DNA of 64,000 nt from Nocardioides sp. TF02-7 (GTDB taxonomy: Bacteria; Actinomycetota; Actinomycetes; Propionibacteriales; Nocardioidaceae), in contig NZ_CP092535.1 in assembly GCF_022437945.1 (NCBI RefSeq), forward strand, positions 496,001 to 560,000. The letters are read 5' to 3'. Position 1 is the stretch's first letter. The number at the start of each line of letters is the position of its first letter. The position numbers and the translations under genes are program-made. Shown piece after piece: positions 38,140 to 49,168 of this stretch. Below the pieces are notes generated by a model. The model had not been told where the DNA came from. It searched no databases and worked only from the letters and a program-made list of their open reading frames with translations.

Positions 38140-38472
38140 TCAGGCCTCGACCGCGGTGCTGTTCTGGTGGGGCGCGCCGGTCTCGAACCGCAGCCCGCGA
38201 CCGCGGATGGTCGTGATCAGCGTCGGCTGCCGGGTGTCGTCGCCGAGCTTCTTGCGCACCCAGCCGAGGTGGACGTCGATGGTCTTCGAGGAGGTCCAGA
38301 ACGTGGCGTTCCAGACGTCGCGCATCAGCTCGTCGCGGGTGACCACGGAGCCGGCGCGGGCGATCAGCGCCTGGAGGAGGTCGAACTCCTTGCGGGACAG
38401 GCGGATCTCCCGACCCGCCCGCCAGGCACGGCGGTTGTGCGGGTCGAGCCGCACGTCCTGCACCTCGAACAC
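38140..38472 (-). CDS. Stand-alone OmpR/PhoB-type winged-helix protein
   Basis: The 110-residue protein is just the DNA-binding domain of an OmpR-type regulator: LSRKEFDLLQALIARAGSVV, TRDELMRDVW, then the recognition helix in SSKTIDVHLGWVRKKLGDD and ITTIRGRGLRF. There is no receiver domain and the upstream 128 bp has no room for one, so activity must be set by abundance, partner proteins or constitutive binding. GTG 38472 is the only reasonable start; no clear ribosome site. Confidence 0.75.
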   Translation of the reverse strand: MFEVQDVRLDPHNRRAWRAGREIRLSRKEFDLLQALIARAGSVVTRDELMRDVWNATFWTSSKTIDVHLGWVRKKLGDDTRQPTLITTIRGRGLRFETGAPHQNSTAVEA

Positions 38473-38516
38473 GTGGCCACCGTAGGAACGACGCGACCCC
38501 GGGGCCCGGCAATCCG

Positions 38517-38529
38517 GGCAAACTTTGCC
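38517..38529. promoter_or_regulatory. Inverted repeat GGCAAACTTTGCC
   Basis: A perfect 6-bp inverted repeat with a 1-nt centre lies 45 bp upstream of the winged-helix gene, a candidate operator (possibly autoregulatory). Confidence 0.4.
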
Positions 38530-38555
38530 GATGTCCCCCACGCACGTATCGGATC

Positions 38556-38574
38556 CGCGAACCTTTTTCGCGGT
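38556..38574. terminator. Hairpin CCGCGAA/TTCGCGG with T tract
   Basis: The plus strand reads CCGCGAA CCTTT TTCGCGG, a 7-bp stem in the 128-bp spacer between the cyclase stop and the winged-helix gene. Read leftward it lies just after the cyclase gene and could terminate its transcript. Confidence 0.4.
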
Positions 38575-38600
38575 TCGCCGCCGTTCGTGGCCGGTCCGGC

Positions 38601-39588
38601 TTACACCCGACGCGCCGCGAGCGGCTCCACGACGCCGAACCCGCGGACGGGCCGCGGCGGCAGCGGTCGCGCCTCGACCTGGTCGACCGGGAGCCGGTCG
38701 GCGGTGGCGCGGTCGACGATCACCCGGTTGCGACGGGCCACCTGGGTGAGCCGCGCCGCCAGGTTGACCGGCGGCCCGAAGACGTCGCCGAGCCGCATCA
38801 CGACCGAGCCGCTGGCGAGCCCCACGCGGACGTCGGGCATCCGCTTGTCGCGGCCGATCACGTTGATGATCCCCTCGGCGGTGGCGAACGCGGCGAGGGG
38901 ATCGTCGTTCACGAACAGCACGGCGTCGCCCATGCTCTTGATCAGCCGGCCGCTGTGGGTCGACACCACGTCGCTGCAGCGCGCCTCGAACAGCTCCACC
39001 AGGTCGCCGATCTTCTCCCGGGTGAGCTCGTTGGAGAGCGCGGTGAAGCCCACGATGTCGGCGAAGCCGACGGTCAGCTCGTTGGTGTGCGGGTCGTCGT
39101 CCATCGCCCGCACCGACTCCATCCGCGCCAGCGCGGCGGCGAGGTGCCGCCGCCAGGCGTAGATGAGCAGCCGCTCGAACCGCTCCCCGTAGTTCTCCAG
39201 CAGCCACACGGTGGCGGCCGCCCGGTCGGTGGCCTTGCCGCCGCTGGCGGCGAACACCTCCTCGACGCGCTGCACCATGGCGCCGACCTCCCAGTCGGCG
39301 AGCCGGGCCATGTTGAGGCCGGCGCCGCGGGCGACGGCCAGGGCGAGGTCGAGGTCGACGAGCCCCCTCCTCGATCGTCTCGGCCACGATCGAGAGGGCG
39401 TCGACGTCGGCCTGGGTGTACGCCGGCTCGTCGCCGTGCTCCGGGAACCCGAGCGTGCGCCACAGCTTGCGCGCCTGGTCGAGCGGGATGCCGGCGAGGG
39501 TGGCGACGTCGGCGGCGGTGAGCCGGGGCGCCTGCCCGAGGAGGGCGCGCTCGAGGACGCCGTCGCCGGGCAGCGGGTCGTCAGACAC
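38601..39588 (-). CDS. Class III adenylate/guanylate cyclase (one frameshift)
   Basis: The 328-residue protein has a helical N-terminal regulatory domain (about 1-150) like that of the mycobacterial pH-responsive cyclase Rv1264, and a C-terminal class III cyclase domain with metal Asp in [25 protein letters not shown] and [12 protein letters not shown], where the Asn-Arg pair is catalytic. It would make cAMP. An extra base in the C run 39363-39367 breaks [14 protein letters not shown]. Its GTG overlaps the end of the PH-domain gene by 8 bp. Confidence 0.82.
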
Positions 39589-40090
39589 CGTCGTCGGACC
39601 GCCGCGCGTGCAGGTTGTGGAGCAGCTCGTTGATCCGGCGCTGCGTCTCCTCGACGTGCGGCACGTCGTTGAGGCGGATGTTGCCCGAGGTCGACGGGTC
39701 GGTGATCAGCAGGCTGCCGCAGCCGAACGGGCGGTCGATCAGGTTGATCTCGATCGAGATGTCGGCGACCCGGGTGAGGGGGACGTCGTGGCCGCGGCGG
39801 GTGATGATCCCCCAGCGGGTGATGATCCGGCGGTCGGTGATCCCGTGGACGGTGGTCAGCCAGACGACGAACGGGCGGACCGTCCACCACAGGATCCCGA
39901 CGGCGCAGAGCGCCCAGACCACGAGCGCCAGCCAGTCCCAGCTCTCGCCGCCGACCAGCACCTGGACGGTGACGCCGACGGCCAGCAGCAGCACCAGCAC
40001 GAGGATCGGGACGAACAACGCCTTGGGGTGCTGCCGGGTCGAGATGATCAGGTTCTCGCCCGGGTTCAGGAGCTTCTGGGAGATGGCCAC
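39581..40090 (-). CDS. PH-domain (bPH2) membrane protein
   Basis: The 169-residue protein has two adjacent membrane helices ([21 protein letters not shown] and [17 protein letters not shown]) and a bacterial PH domain ([34 protein letters not shown]). Family role unknown. It overlaps the cyclase gene downstream, so the two are co-expressed, which hints at a membrane-linked input to cAMP signalling (inference). Confidence 0.75.
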   Translation of the reverse strand: MAISQKLLNPGENLIISTRQHPKALFVPILVLVLLLAVGVTVQVLVGGESWDWLALVVWALCAVGILWWTVRPFVVWLTTVHGITDRRIITRWGIITRRGHDVPLTRVADISIEINLIDRPFGCGSLLITDPSTSGNIRLNDVPHVEETQRRINELLHNLHARRSDDGV

Positions 40091-40109
40091 GGGAGGATCA
40101 TCCCACCGA

Positions 40110-40929
40110 TCAGGCCTGCGCAGGGCGCACGTGCACCACGTCGCCCGCCCCGACCTTCTCCGGACCCGCGGCGGTCTCGACGACCAGGCGGCCGTCGGGG
40201 GTCGATGTCGATCGCCCGCCCGGTGACGCTGGTCCCCCCGGGGAGGTCGACCCGCACCTCCTGGCCGAGCGTCGCGCAGTGGTCGGCGTACGACGACCGC
40301 AGCCGGGCCGAGGCGTCGGGACCGCCGGCCCGCCACGCGTCGTACCCCTCGCGCACGGCCTCCGCCACCGCGGCCAGCACGTCCTCACGCGCCGGCACCG
40401 CGTCGGGCCGGGCGACGGCGAGCGACGTGGCGGTCGCGACCGGCAGCTCCTCGGCGGTGAGGCCGACGTTGATCCCGATGCCGACGACCGCGGCCGGGCC
40501 GCTGTCGGTCTCGACCCGCTCGACGAGGATGCCGGCGACCTTCCGGCCGTCGAGCAGCACGTCGTTGGGCCACTTCACCCGCGCGTCGAAGCCGAGGGCG
40601 GTGAGCGCCTTGGCGACCGTGTGGCCGGTCAGCAGCGGCAGCCACGGCCACGAGGCGGGCGGGACGTCGGGCCGCAGCAGCAGCGAGAACGTCACCGCGC
40701 TGCCCGGAGGCGTCTGCCAGGTCCGGTCGAGCCGGCCCCGCCCGGCGACCTGGTGGTCGGCGACGACGAGCAGGCCGTCGGCGGCCCCGGACCGGGCCCG
40801 CTCGGCGGCGACCTGGTTGGTGGACGGCGCCTCGGCGAGCAGCTCGAGGGTCAGGTCGGGGGTCGGTCCGAGCAGTGCGGTGAGCCGGCTCTCGTCGAGG
40901 GGTGGGCGCAGGTCCGGGTCTCCGATCAC
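40110..40929 (-). CDS. birA: Biotin--[acetyl-CoA-carboxylase] ligase (one frameshift)
   Basis: The 272-residue enzyme has [12 protein letters not shown], the biotinyl-AMP motif [36 protein letters not shown] and [14 protein letters not shown]. It lacks the DNA-binding domain of E. coli BirA, as usual in actinobacteria, so it is a ligase only. It attaches biotin to the AMKM lysines of the carboxylases encoded nearby. An extra base at 40197-40201 breaks the C-terminal domain. It is divergent from the carboxyltransferase gene. Confidence 0.9.
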
Positions 40930-40935
40930 GGCCAC

Positions 40936-40941
40936 TACCCT
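40936..40941 (+). promoter_or_regulatory. -10 hexamer TACCCT for the carboxyltransferase operon
   Basis: TACCCT is 28 nt before GTG 40970; an AAGGAG ribosome site lies between, so this promoter gives a short leader. Confidence 0.45.
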
Positions 40942-40969
40942 GTCGCACGACGTCAAGGAGGCCAAGCAC

Positions 40970-42602
<1,633 letters not shown>

Positions 42603-42606
<4 letters not shown>

Positions 42607-42834
42607 GCGCTGACGAGCACCCAGAGCAGCCTGCCCCCGCCCGTCCTGAGGGTGATCACCCCGGACGCGACGCCGGAGGAGGTCGCCGCCCTGGTGGCGG
42701 TGTTCTCCGCCCTCGGAGGCGGCGCGCCGGAGCCGGAGCGGCCGCGCTCGGAGTGGGCGCACCCGGCCCGGCGGGTGCGGCAGCCGCTGCATGCCGGCCC
42801 GGGCGGGTGGCGGGCCAGCGGCCTCGGCCGCTGA
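42603..42834 (+). CDS. Acyl-CoA carboxylase epsilon subunit (one frameshift)
   Basis: A 76-residue protein with [21 protein letters not shown] and the C-terminal signature [20 protein letters not shown] ending GWRASGLGR, as in the small epsilon subunits that stabilise actinobacterial acyl-CoA carboxylases. GTG 42603 overlaps the beta-subunit stop. An extra C near 42634-42642 must be removed to join the N-terminal ten residues to the core. Confidence 0.8.
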
Positions 42835-42855
42835 GGCCGTGTCGGGACGGGCGCA

Positions 42856-42861
42856 TAGGGT
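42856..42861 (+). promoter_or_regulatory. -10 hexamer TAGGGT, leaderless start
   Basis: TAGGGT ends 6 nt before ATG 42868 of the DUF885 gene. Confidence 0.55.
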
Positions 42862-42867
42862 CACCGC

Positions 42868-44533
42868 ATGACCCGCCCCGTGGACGCCCGCACCGACCAG
42901 TTCGTCGACGACTACGCCGCGCTCGACCCGCTCACCGCCACCGAGGCCGGCATCGCCGGCCACGACCACGAGCTGCCCGACCTGTCGCCCGACGGCTACG
43001 CCGCTCGTGAAGCGCTGCTGCGGGACGCCCTGGCCGACGTGGCCGCCCTCGAGCCGGTCGACGAGCGCGAGCGCACCGCCCGTGAGGCGTTCCTCGAGCG
43101 CACCGGCCTCCTCGTCGAGAAGGCGCCGTTCGACCGCAGCTCGTTCTCGGTGATCAGCAGCGCCCTGCACGAGGTCCGCGGCGCGTTCGACCTGATGCCG
43201 ACCGCGACGGCCGAGCACTGGGAGGTGATCGGCGAGCGGCTGGCCGCCGTGCCCGCCGCGCTCGAGGGCTACCGGACGACCCTGCGGGAGGAGGCGGCGG
43301 CCGGCCGGGTCGCGGCCCGCCGGCAGTACGTCGAGGTGGCGAGCCAGGTGCGCGGCTGGACCGGCCAGGAGGGCACCGCAGGGTCGTACTTCGACAAGCT
43401 GGTCGCCCCCCGCCCCCGAGGGCGTGCGCGAGCGACTCCGCGCCGCCGCGGCGAGCGCCACGGCGGCGTACGCCGACCTGGGGCGGTTCGCCGAGACCGA
43501 GCTGGCGCCGCTGGGCCGCGAGGTCGACGGCGTCGGCCGCGACCGCTACGAGCTCGAGTCCCGGTTCTTCCTCGGCGCGGCCGTCGACCTCGAGGAGACC
43601 TACCGCTGGGGCTGGGAGGAGCTGAAGCGGATCGAGGACGACATGGCCGCCACTGCCGGCCGGATCGTGCCGGGCGGCTCGGTCGACGACGCGGTGAAGG
43701 CGCTCGACGCCGACCCGGCGCGTGACTGCGGCAGCCGGGAGGCGTTCGAGGCGTGGATGCAGGAGCGGTCCGACCGGGTGCTCGCCGACTTCGACGGGGT
43801 CCACTTCGACATCGCGGAGCCGATCCGCACCCTCGCCTGCAAGGTCGCGCCGGTCAACGACGGCGGCGCCTGGTACACGCCGCCCTCGGAGGACTTCTCG
43901 CGCCCGGGCACGATGTGGTTCTCCTTCACCGACGACAACACCTACTTCTCGACCTGGCGCGAGACGACCACCGTCTTCCACGAGGGGGTTCCGGGTCACC
44001 ACCTCCAGTGCGCGCAGGTGGTGCACCGCGCCGACGTCCTCAACCGGTGGCAGCGGCTGCTGTGCTGGGTGAGCGGTCACGGCGAGGGCTGGGCCCTCTA
44101 CGCCGAGCGGCTGATGGACGAGCTGGGGTACTTCGACGACCCGGGCGACCGGCTGGGGTTCCTCGACATGCAGGGCTTCCGCGCGGCGCGGGTGGTCGTC
44201 GACATCGGCGTGCACCTCGGCCTCCGGATCCCGGCCGACAACCCGTTCGGCTGGCGGCCCGGCGAGGTGTGGGACGCCGACCGGGCCTTCGAGTTCATGC
44301 GTGCCCACTCCCGGATGGACGACGGGTCGCTCCGGTTCGAGGTCAACCGCTACCTCGGGTGGCCGGGCCAGGCGCCGTCCTACAAGGTCGGCGAGCGGAT
44401 CTGGCTGCAGGCCCGCGACGAGGCGCGCGCCCGGCAGGGGGCCGCCTTCGACCTCAAACGGTTCCACACCGACGCGCTCGACCTCGGCGCCCTCGGTCTC
44501 GACCCGCTCAAGGCGGCGCTGGCCCGGCTGTGA
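42868..44533 (+). CDS. DUF885-family metalloprotein (one frameshift)
   Basis: The 554-residue protein has the family zinc motif [10 protein letters not shown] near residue 372 and a second conserved stretch [18 protein letters not shown]; together these resemble gluzincin-type peptidases. Reaction not established. No signal peptide. An extra base in the C6 run 43406-43411 splits it between KLVAP and APEGVRERL. The stop overlaps the YcaQ-like gene as GTGA. Confidence 0.8.
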
Positions 44534-45624
44534 GCGTCCGGGTCCTCGACCGCCGCGAGGCGCGCCGGATCGCCGTCCGGGCGCAGCTGCTCGACGCCCG
44601 CCGGCCGCCGGCGCTGGTGCCGATGGTCGACGACCTCACGCTCCTCCAGATCGACCCGACGGCCGCGATCGCGCCGAACGTCGACCTGGTGTCGTGGAGC
44701 CGGCTGGGCGACGCGTACGCGCCGTCCGACCTGCGGTTCGCGCTCGAGGAGGAGCGCTCGCTCGTCGAGCACGGCTCCTACGTCCGGCCGATGGACGACG
44801 TCGGGCTGGTCCTCGCGACCGTGCGCGACTGGGGACGTCACGAGCGCGCCCGGGAGTGGCTGGCGGCCAACGCCGGCTTCCGGGCCGACGTGCTGGCCCG
44901 GTTGGCCGACAGCGGCCCGCTCACCGCCGCCGACGTCCCCGACACCGCCGCGGTGCCCTGGCAGTCGACCGGCTGGACCAACGACAAGAACGTCGTGCTG
45001 ATGCTCGAGTTCCTCATGATGGTCGGCGAGGTCGCCGTCGCCGGCCGGCAGGGGCGGCTGCGGCGCTGGGACCTGGCCGAGCGGGTCTACCCGGCGGACC
45101 TCGAGGTGCCGGCGTACGACGTCGCGCGGGCCGAGCTCGCCCGGCGCCGGCTGGCGTCGCTCGGCGTCGCCCGGACCCGTGCGGCGGCGCAGTTCGCCGA
45201 GCCGGTCGACGTGGGCGAGATCGGGGTGGAGGTCGAGGTCGCGGGGCTGGCGGGAAGGTGGCGGGTCGACCCCGACGCCGTGGCCGCGGCCGAGGAGCCG
45301 TTCGAGGGCCGCACCGCGCTCCTGTCGCCGTTCGACCGCCTGGTCTACGACCGCGACCGGGCGCTCGAGCTGTTCGACTTCGAGTACGTCCTCGAGATGT
45401 ACAAGCCGGCCGCCAAGCGGCGCTGGGGGTACTTCGCGCTGCCGGTCCTCCACGGCGACCGCCTGGTCGGCAAGCTCGATGCGAAGGCCGACCGCAAGGC
45501 GGGCGTGCTGCGGGTCCACGCGGTCCACGAGGACCACCCGTGGGAGCCGGAGGTCGGCGACGGTGTGGAGGCGGAGGTGCAGGCGCTCGCCGACTGGCTC
45601 GGGCTCGACGTCGTGCGCGGCTGA
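44530..45624 (+). CDS. YcaQ-like winged-helix DNA glycosylase family protein
   Basis: The complete 364-residue protein belongs to the HTH_42 family: RRIAVRAQLLDARRP, LTLLQIDPTAAIAPN and LLSPFDRLVYDRDRALELF, then EMYKPAAKRRWGYFALPVLH. E. coli YcaQ excises DNA interstrand crosslinks and Streptomyces AlkZ protects against a crosslinking antibiotic. The QxQ/QxD catalytic region is represented by LLQIDP. A strong hairpin follows the stop. Confidence 0.8.
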   Translation: MSVRVLDRREARRIAVRAQLLDARRPPALVPMVDDLTLLQIDPTAAIAPNVDLVSWSRLGDAYAPSDLRFALEEERSLVEHGSYVRPMDDVGLVLATVRDWGRHERAREWLAANAGFRADVLARLADSGPLTAADVPDTAAVPWQSTGWTNDKNVVLMLEFLMMVGEVAVAGRQGRLRRWDLAERVYPADLEVPAYDVARAELARRRLASLGVARTRAAAQFAEPVDVGEIGVEVEVAGLAGRWRVDPDAVAAAEEPFEGRTALLSPFDRLVYDRDRALELFDFEYVLEMYKPAAKRRWGYFALPVLHGDRLVGKLDAKADRKAGVLRVHAVHEDHPWEPEVGDGVEAEVQALADWLGLDVVRG

Positions 45625-45644
45625 CGGTGCCGTCCTGGCGGGGC

Positions 45645-45680
45645 GGCCCCGGTCGGCTGGGTCTTCAACCGACCGGGGCC
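45645..45680 (+). terminator. Strong hairpin terminator
   Basis: GGCCCCGGTCGG and CCGACCGGGGCC form a perfect 12-bp stem with a 12-nt loop, starting 20 bp after the YcaQ-like stop; no T tract. The remaining bases to 45784 show nothing else. Confidence 0.65.
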
Positions 45681-45784
45681 TTGCCGACAGTCCTCGCACG
45701 CGCGCATCTCGTCAGCCGACCCCGCGTTACCCCGTGCCGGGTGGCGGCAACCCGGGTCGTCGTGCAGCTCGCCGCTCCCCCGAC

Positions 45785-45790
45785 TAGGTT
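45785..45790 (+). promoter_or_regulatory. -10 hexamer TAGGTT, leaderless start
   Basis: TAGGTT ends 6 nt before ATG 45797 of the ANTAR gene. Confidence 0.55.
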
Positions 45791-45796
45791 GGGGTG

Positions 45797-46483
45797 ATGG
45801 ACGACCAGCGGATCCTCGACGTCGCGCAGAGGCTGGCCACTGCTCTGGAGCCGGGCGACCTGGACGCGACCCTCGACCGGATCACGGCAGCCGCCGTCGA
45901 GGTGCTCCCCGACGTGCAGCTCGCCAGCATCACCGTCAAGCACGCCGACGGGCGGCTGGAGACGTTCGCCCCCACGGACGACGTCCTCCTGGGCGTCGAC
46001 GCAGCGCAGTACGAGCTGCAGGAGGGCCCGTGCTACGAAGCCGCGGTCGACGCGGTGCACGTCACGTCGCCCAACCTCGCTGCCGACGAGCGGTTCCCGC
46101 GCTACGCACCGATGGCGGTCAAGGCCGGGATCCGCGCCCAGGCGGGGATCCGGCTGTTCGACGCGCGCGGGTCGCAGGGGGCGCTGAACATCTACTCCGA
46201 GCACGTCGGCGCGTTCACCGACCTCGACGCGCTCGGCCGGCTGTTCGCCCACCAGGCGGCGATGGCGCTCGACTACGCCCGCGAGATCCAGGACCTCCGC
46301 GAGGCCATGCGCAGTCGTGGCGTCATCGGCCAGGCGGTCGGGATCACGATGGAGCGGTTCCAGCTCGACGAGGCACGCGCGTTCGGCTTCCTCGTCCGGA
46401 TGTCGCAGCACGAGAACGTCAAGCTGCGCACCATCGCCGAGGAGCTGGTCGCGAAGACCGAGGCCGAGCACGGCGCCGGCTGA
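45797..46483 (+). CDS. GAF-ANTAR RNA-binding regulator
   Basis: The 228-residue protein has an N-terminal GAF sensor (about 10-155) and a C-terminal ANTAR domain (LREAMRSRGVIGQAVGITME, LDEARAFGFLVRMSQ) that binds paired hexaloop hairpins in leaders of target mRNAs to prevent termination. Such proteins are abundant in Nocardioidaceae and respond to stress or small ligands. Targets unknown. Confidence 0.85.
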   Translation: MDDQRILDVAQRLATALEPGDLDATLDRITAAAVEVLPDVQLASITVKHADGRLETFAPTDDVLLGVDAAQYELQEGPCYEAAVDAVHVTSPNLAADERFPRYAPMAVKAGIRAQAGIRLFDARGSQGALNIYSEHVGAFTDLDALGRLFAHQAAMALDYAREIQDLREAMRSRGVIGQAVGITMERFQLDEARAFGFLVRMSQHENVKLRTIAEELVAKTEAEHGAG

Positions 46484-46506
46484 CCCGAGCGGCGCCCGGG
46501 TCGCAC

Positions 46507-46512
46507 TACGCT
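46507..46512 (+). promoter_or_regulatory. -10 hexamer TACGCT, leaderless start
   Basis: TACGCT ends 6 nt before GTG 46519. Confidence 0.5.
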
Positions 46513-46518
46513 GCGGCG

Positions 46519-47259
46519 GTGCCGGTGACGCTCGCCCACCCCGCCGCCGTGCTGCCGCTCGGCCGGCTCGGCCTGCCGATGGCCGCCCTGGTCGCCGGGT
46601 CGATGGCGCCGGACCTGCCGGTCTTCCTGCAGTCGTGGGGCGCGTACGGCGTCACCCACAGCGCGGTCGGGGTGGTGACGGTCGACGTGGTCGTCGCGAT
46701 GGTCGCCCTGGTCGCCTGGTCCGTCGTCGCGCGTGACGCCGTCGTGGACATGGCCCCTGACCGGGCGCGGTCGCGGTTGGAGCCGTGGGTGCGGCCGACC
46801 CGCCGCGAGTGGCTGCTCGCCGTCCCGGCCGCCTGCCTCGGCGCGGCCACGCACGTCGTGTGGGACGCGTTCACCCATCCCGGTCGATGGGGACCGCGCC
46901 ACGTCGAGTGGCTGCACAACGACCACGCCGGCCTGCCGGGTTCGAAGTGGCTGCAGTACGCGTCCGGCGTCGTCGGCCTGGCAGTCGTCGCCTGGGCCGC
47001 GCTCCGCCACCTCCGGTCCCGCGCGCCGCGCCCCGGTCCTCGAGCGCCGCGGGTGCTCCCTCCCGCGACGCTTCCGGCCGCCGTGGCGGGGGCCGCCCTC
47101 GTCGGGCTCTCCTCCGGCGCCGTCCACGCACCGGATCTCCACGACATGGCGTACTTCGCCGTGGTCCACGGGCTGATCGCCCTCGTCGTCCTGTGCTCGG
47201 TCGCGTGCGCCGCCTGGCACGGCGTACGCCGGCGACGCGTGGCCGGCGCGGACCGCTAG
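46519..47259 (+). CDS. DUF4184-family membrane protein
   Basis: The 246-residue protein has about six membrane helices and the family opening TLAHPAAVLPLGRLGLPMAAL, then VAGSMAPDLPVF and GAATHVVWDAFTHPGRWG, with conserved Asp and His residues that resemble membrane metal-dependent hydrolases. Function unknown. It ends 11 bp before the convergent anti-sigma gene. Confidence 0.75.
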   Translation: MPVTLAHPAAVLPLGRLGLPMAALVAGSMAPDLPVFLQSWGAYGVTHSAVGVVTVDVVVAMVALVAWSVVARDAVVDMAPDRARSRLEPWVRPTRREWLLAVPAACLGAATHVVWDAFTHPGRWGPRHVEWLHNDHAGLPGSKWLQYASGVVGLAVVAWAALRHLRSRAPRPGPRAPRVLPPATLPAAVAGAALVGLSSGAVHAPDLHDMAYFAVVHGLIALVVLCSVACAAWHGVRRRRVAGADR

Positions 47260-47269
47260 CGGGGTCGGG

Positions 47270-48431
47270 TCAACCGGCCCAGATGCCGACTGCCGCCCAG
47301 ATCGTCGGACCGGCAGGGACGTCGTCGATCGGCGTGCAGTCGCGGGCGGCCACGTCGCAGCGCACCAGCCACTCGACCAGTGGCAGGCCGGACGGATCGG
47401 GCTCCTCGGCGGGAACGACGAGCACGACCTGCGTGGGCGACTCCCACCCGACGGGCTGCCACCGGGCGTCGCGCAGCGGCAGTCGGTCCGGCTCGGCACC
47501 CGACCGGAGCACCCACACGGCGTCCGCGCCGTCGCGGGCGAACGCCGCCGGGTCCGCACGCGACGCGCTGAACACGTAGGTCCCACCGTCCGGCGACCAG
47601 AGGCCGGTCTGCGCGCTCGGGACCCGGTCCACCTCCTGGAAGGCGCCCGAGTCGTCGACGGTGCCGTAGACGCCGGCCGGGGAGGTCCTGGCCCTGCTCC
47701 CACTCCTCGTACATCAGGCCCCCGGGCCACGGTTGCGCCCGGTTCAGGGTCGCCTCGACCCCGACCGTCACCGGTTCGGTGCCCGCCGACCACATCCGCA
47801 CCGCGTCGTCGACGAAGAACAGCCGGCCGTCGAGGTCGAACCCGTCGAGGAACAGCTCACCGGTGGCCGCGCTGTCGGGGCCCCGGACCGTCGCGTCGAG
47901 CTCGACGTGGTCCTCCGCGTCCCAGAGCGCGACCCGGAAGCCCTCGTCGCCGGGCAGCACCTCGGCGTAGGCCACCAGAGTGCCGTCGGGCGAGACCACC
48001 ACCTCGGACACCGCGTTCCCGGTCTCCACGACGGGCACGAGCTCGGGGCCATCGACGAGGTACCACGCGGCGTCCTCGCCGTACTGGGTGCCGACAACGG
48101 TGGTGCCGCCGCCGTACCTGATGTTCCGCAGGTCGGTCTCGACGGTCACGTCACCGACGTGCAGCGTCCCGTCCCGCCAGGACGGCAGGATCGTCGGCTC
48201 GCCGCCCGACGGCAGCTCGGTCGTGGGCTCCGGAGCCGGTGCCGGCTGCGGGCGGTTGTCGCCCGGCCCGGCAACGACCTGGCTCAGTCCGACGACCCCG
48301 GTCACCGTCAGCACCGCGACGCCGGCCGTGACCGCCTGGCGGGCCGTGCGGCGCCGCTCGCCGCGGCGCGCGAGCGCCGTGTAGTCGGGCACCTGTGCGG
48401 CGTCGGCCGCGGCCTGCGCGATGTCATGCAT
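47270..48431 (-). CDS. Putative anti-sigma/sensor protein with extracytoplasmic propeller-like domain (one frameshift)
   Basis: The 386-residue protein has a short cytoplasmic N-terminus, one membrane helix (AVTAGVAVLTVTGVVGLSQVV) and a large external part with repeated PDG-type turns (VVSPDGTLVAYAE, LWSPDGGTYVFSA), like a beta-propeller. Its ATG lies in the end of the ECF sigma gene (ATGCATGA), the normal position for an anti-sigma factor, but the zinc motif HxxxCxxC is absent. An extra base at 47679-47682 breaks the frame in the middle. Role as sigma partner is inferred from position and topology. Confidence 0.6.
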
Positions 48432-48943
48432 GGGTTCCTCCCAAGACCTCCGAGTCGCCCCCGCTCGATCACGGCAGCCAGCGCTGCGCGTCCTCGGCTG
48501 AGGCGTGCCTTGACGGTGCCGACCGGCACCCCGAGCGTGGTCGCGACCTCGGCGACCGGCAGGTCGGCGAGGTAGTGGAGCGCGAGCGTCTCCCGCTGCG
48601 CCAGCGGCAGCTCGCGCAGCGCCTGCACCAGCGCCATCCGCTCGTCGCTGAGCGCGGGGGCGTGCTCCTCGCCGACCGGGTGGGTGCGGCCGAGGAGCCG
48701 CTCGCCCAGCACCCGGCGGCGGTGGCGGGTGCGGGCCACGTTGACCGCGACCGTGCGGAGCCACGCCTCGGGCTGGTCGAGCCGCTCGAACGTCCGGCGG
48801 CGGCTCACCGCCCGGGCGAACGCCTCCGCGACGACGTCCTCCGCCTCCGTCAGGTTGCCGCAGACGCCGTAGAGCTGGCCGACGAGCCGGCGGTACGACG
48901 CGTCGAAGCACCGCTGGATCGGGTCGTCCCCGTCACCGCTCAT
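48424..48943 (-). CDS. ECF sigma factor, SigE-like (one frameshift near the end)
   Basis: The 172-residue protein has sigma region 2 (FDASYRRLVGQLYGVCGNL, EDVVAEAFARA, EAWLRTVAVNVAR) and region 4 (LPLAQRETLALHYLADLPVA, LGVPVGTVKARLSRGRAAL). It starts at ATG 48943 with GAGGAGG upstream. Removing one G from the run at 48458-48462 gives a natural stop (TGA 48424) overlapping the downstream gene; without this the frame would run on over 100 bp. Confidence 0.85.
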
Positions 48944-49082
48944 GGCGCCTCCTCTCGCTGGTCACACCCCTACGACCCACGGGTGCCCGCGCAGGTTGCA
49001 CCCACATCGCACCTCATCGGCGGGGGACGCGACGGCGTTTCCAGCGACCTCGCGCAGCACTACCCGGGAGTTCGAGCCACTC

Positions 49083-49114
49083 CCCGGGCGCTGTTGCCAG
49101 TCACAGCGCCCGGG
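49083..49114. repeat. Perfect 12-bp inverted repeat
   Basis: CCCGGGCGCTGT and ACAGCGCCCGGG flank an 8-nt loop in the 225-bp spacer between the divergent sigma and maf genes. As it follows no gene it is more likely an operator or leader hairpin than a terminator. The rest of the spacer shows only the maf -10 hexamer. Confidence 0.5.
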
Positions 49115-49156
49115 TAGCGTCCGTAACACTGAGTTACTCGAGTTTGCGACCGGCCC

Positions 49157-49162
49157 TAAGGT
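49157..49162 (+). promoter_or_regulatory. -10 hexamer TAAGGT for maf
   Basis: TAAGGT ends 6 nt before GTG 49169; predicted leaderless. Confidence 0.55.
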
Positions 49163-49168
49163 CGCCTC

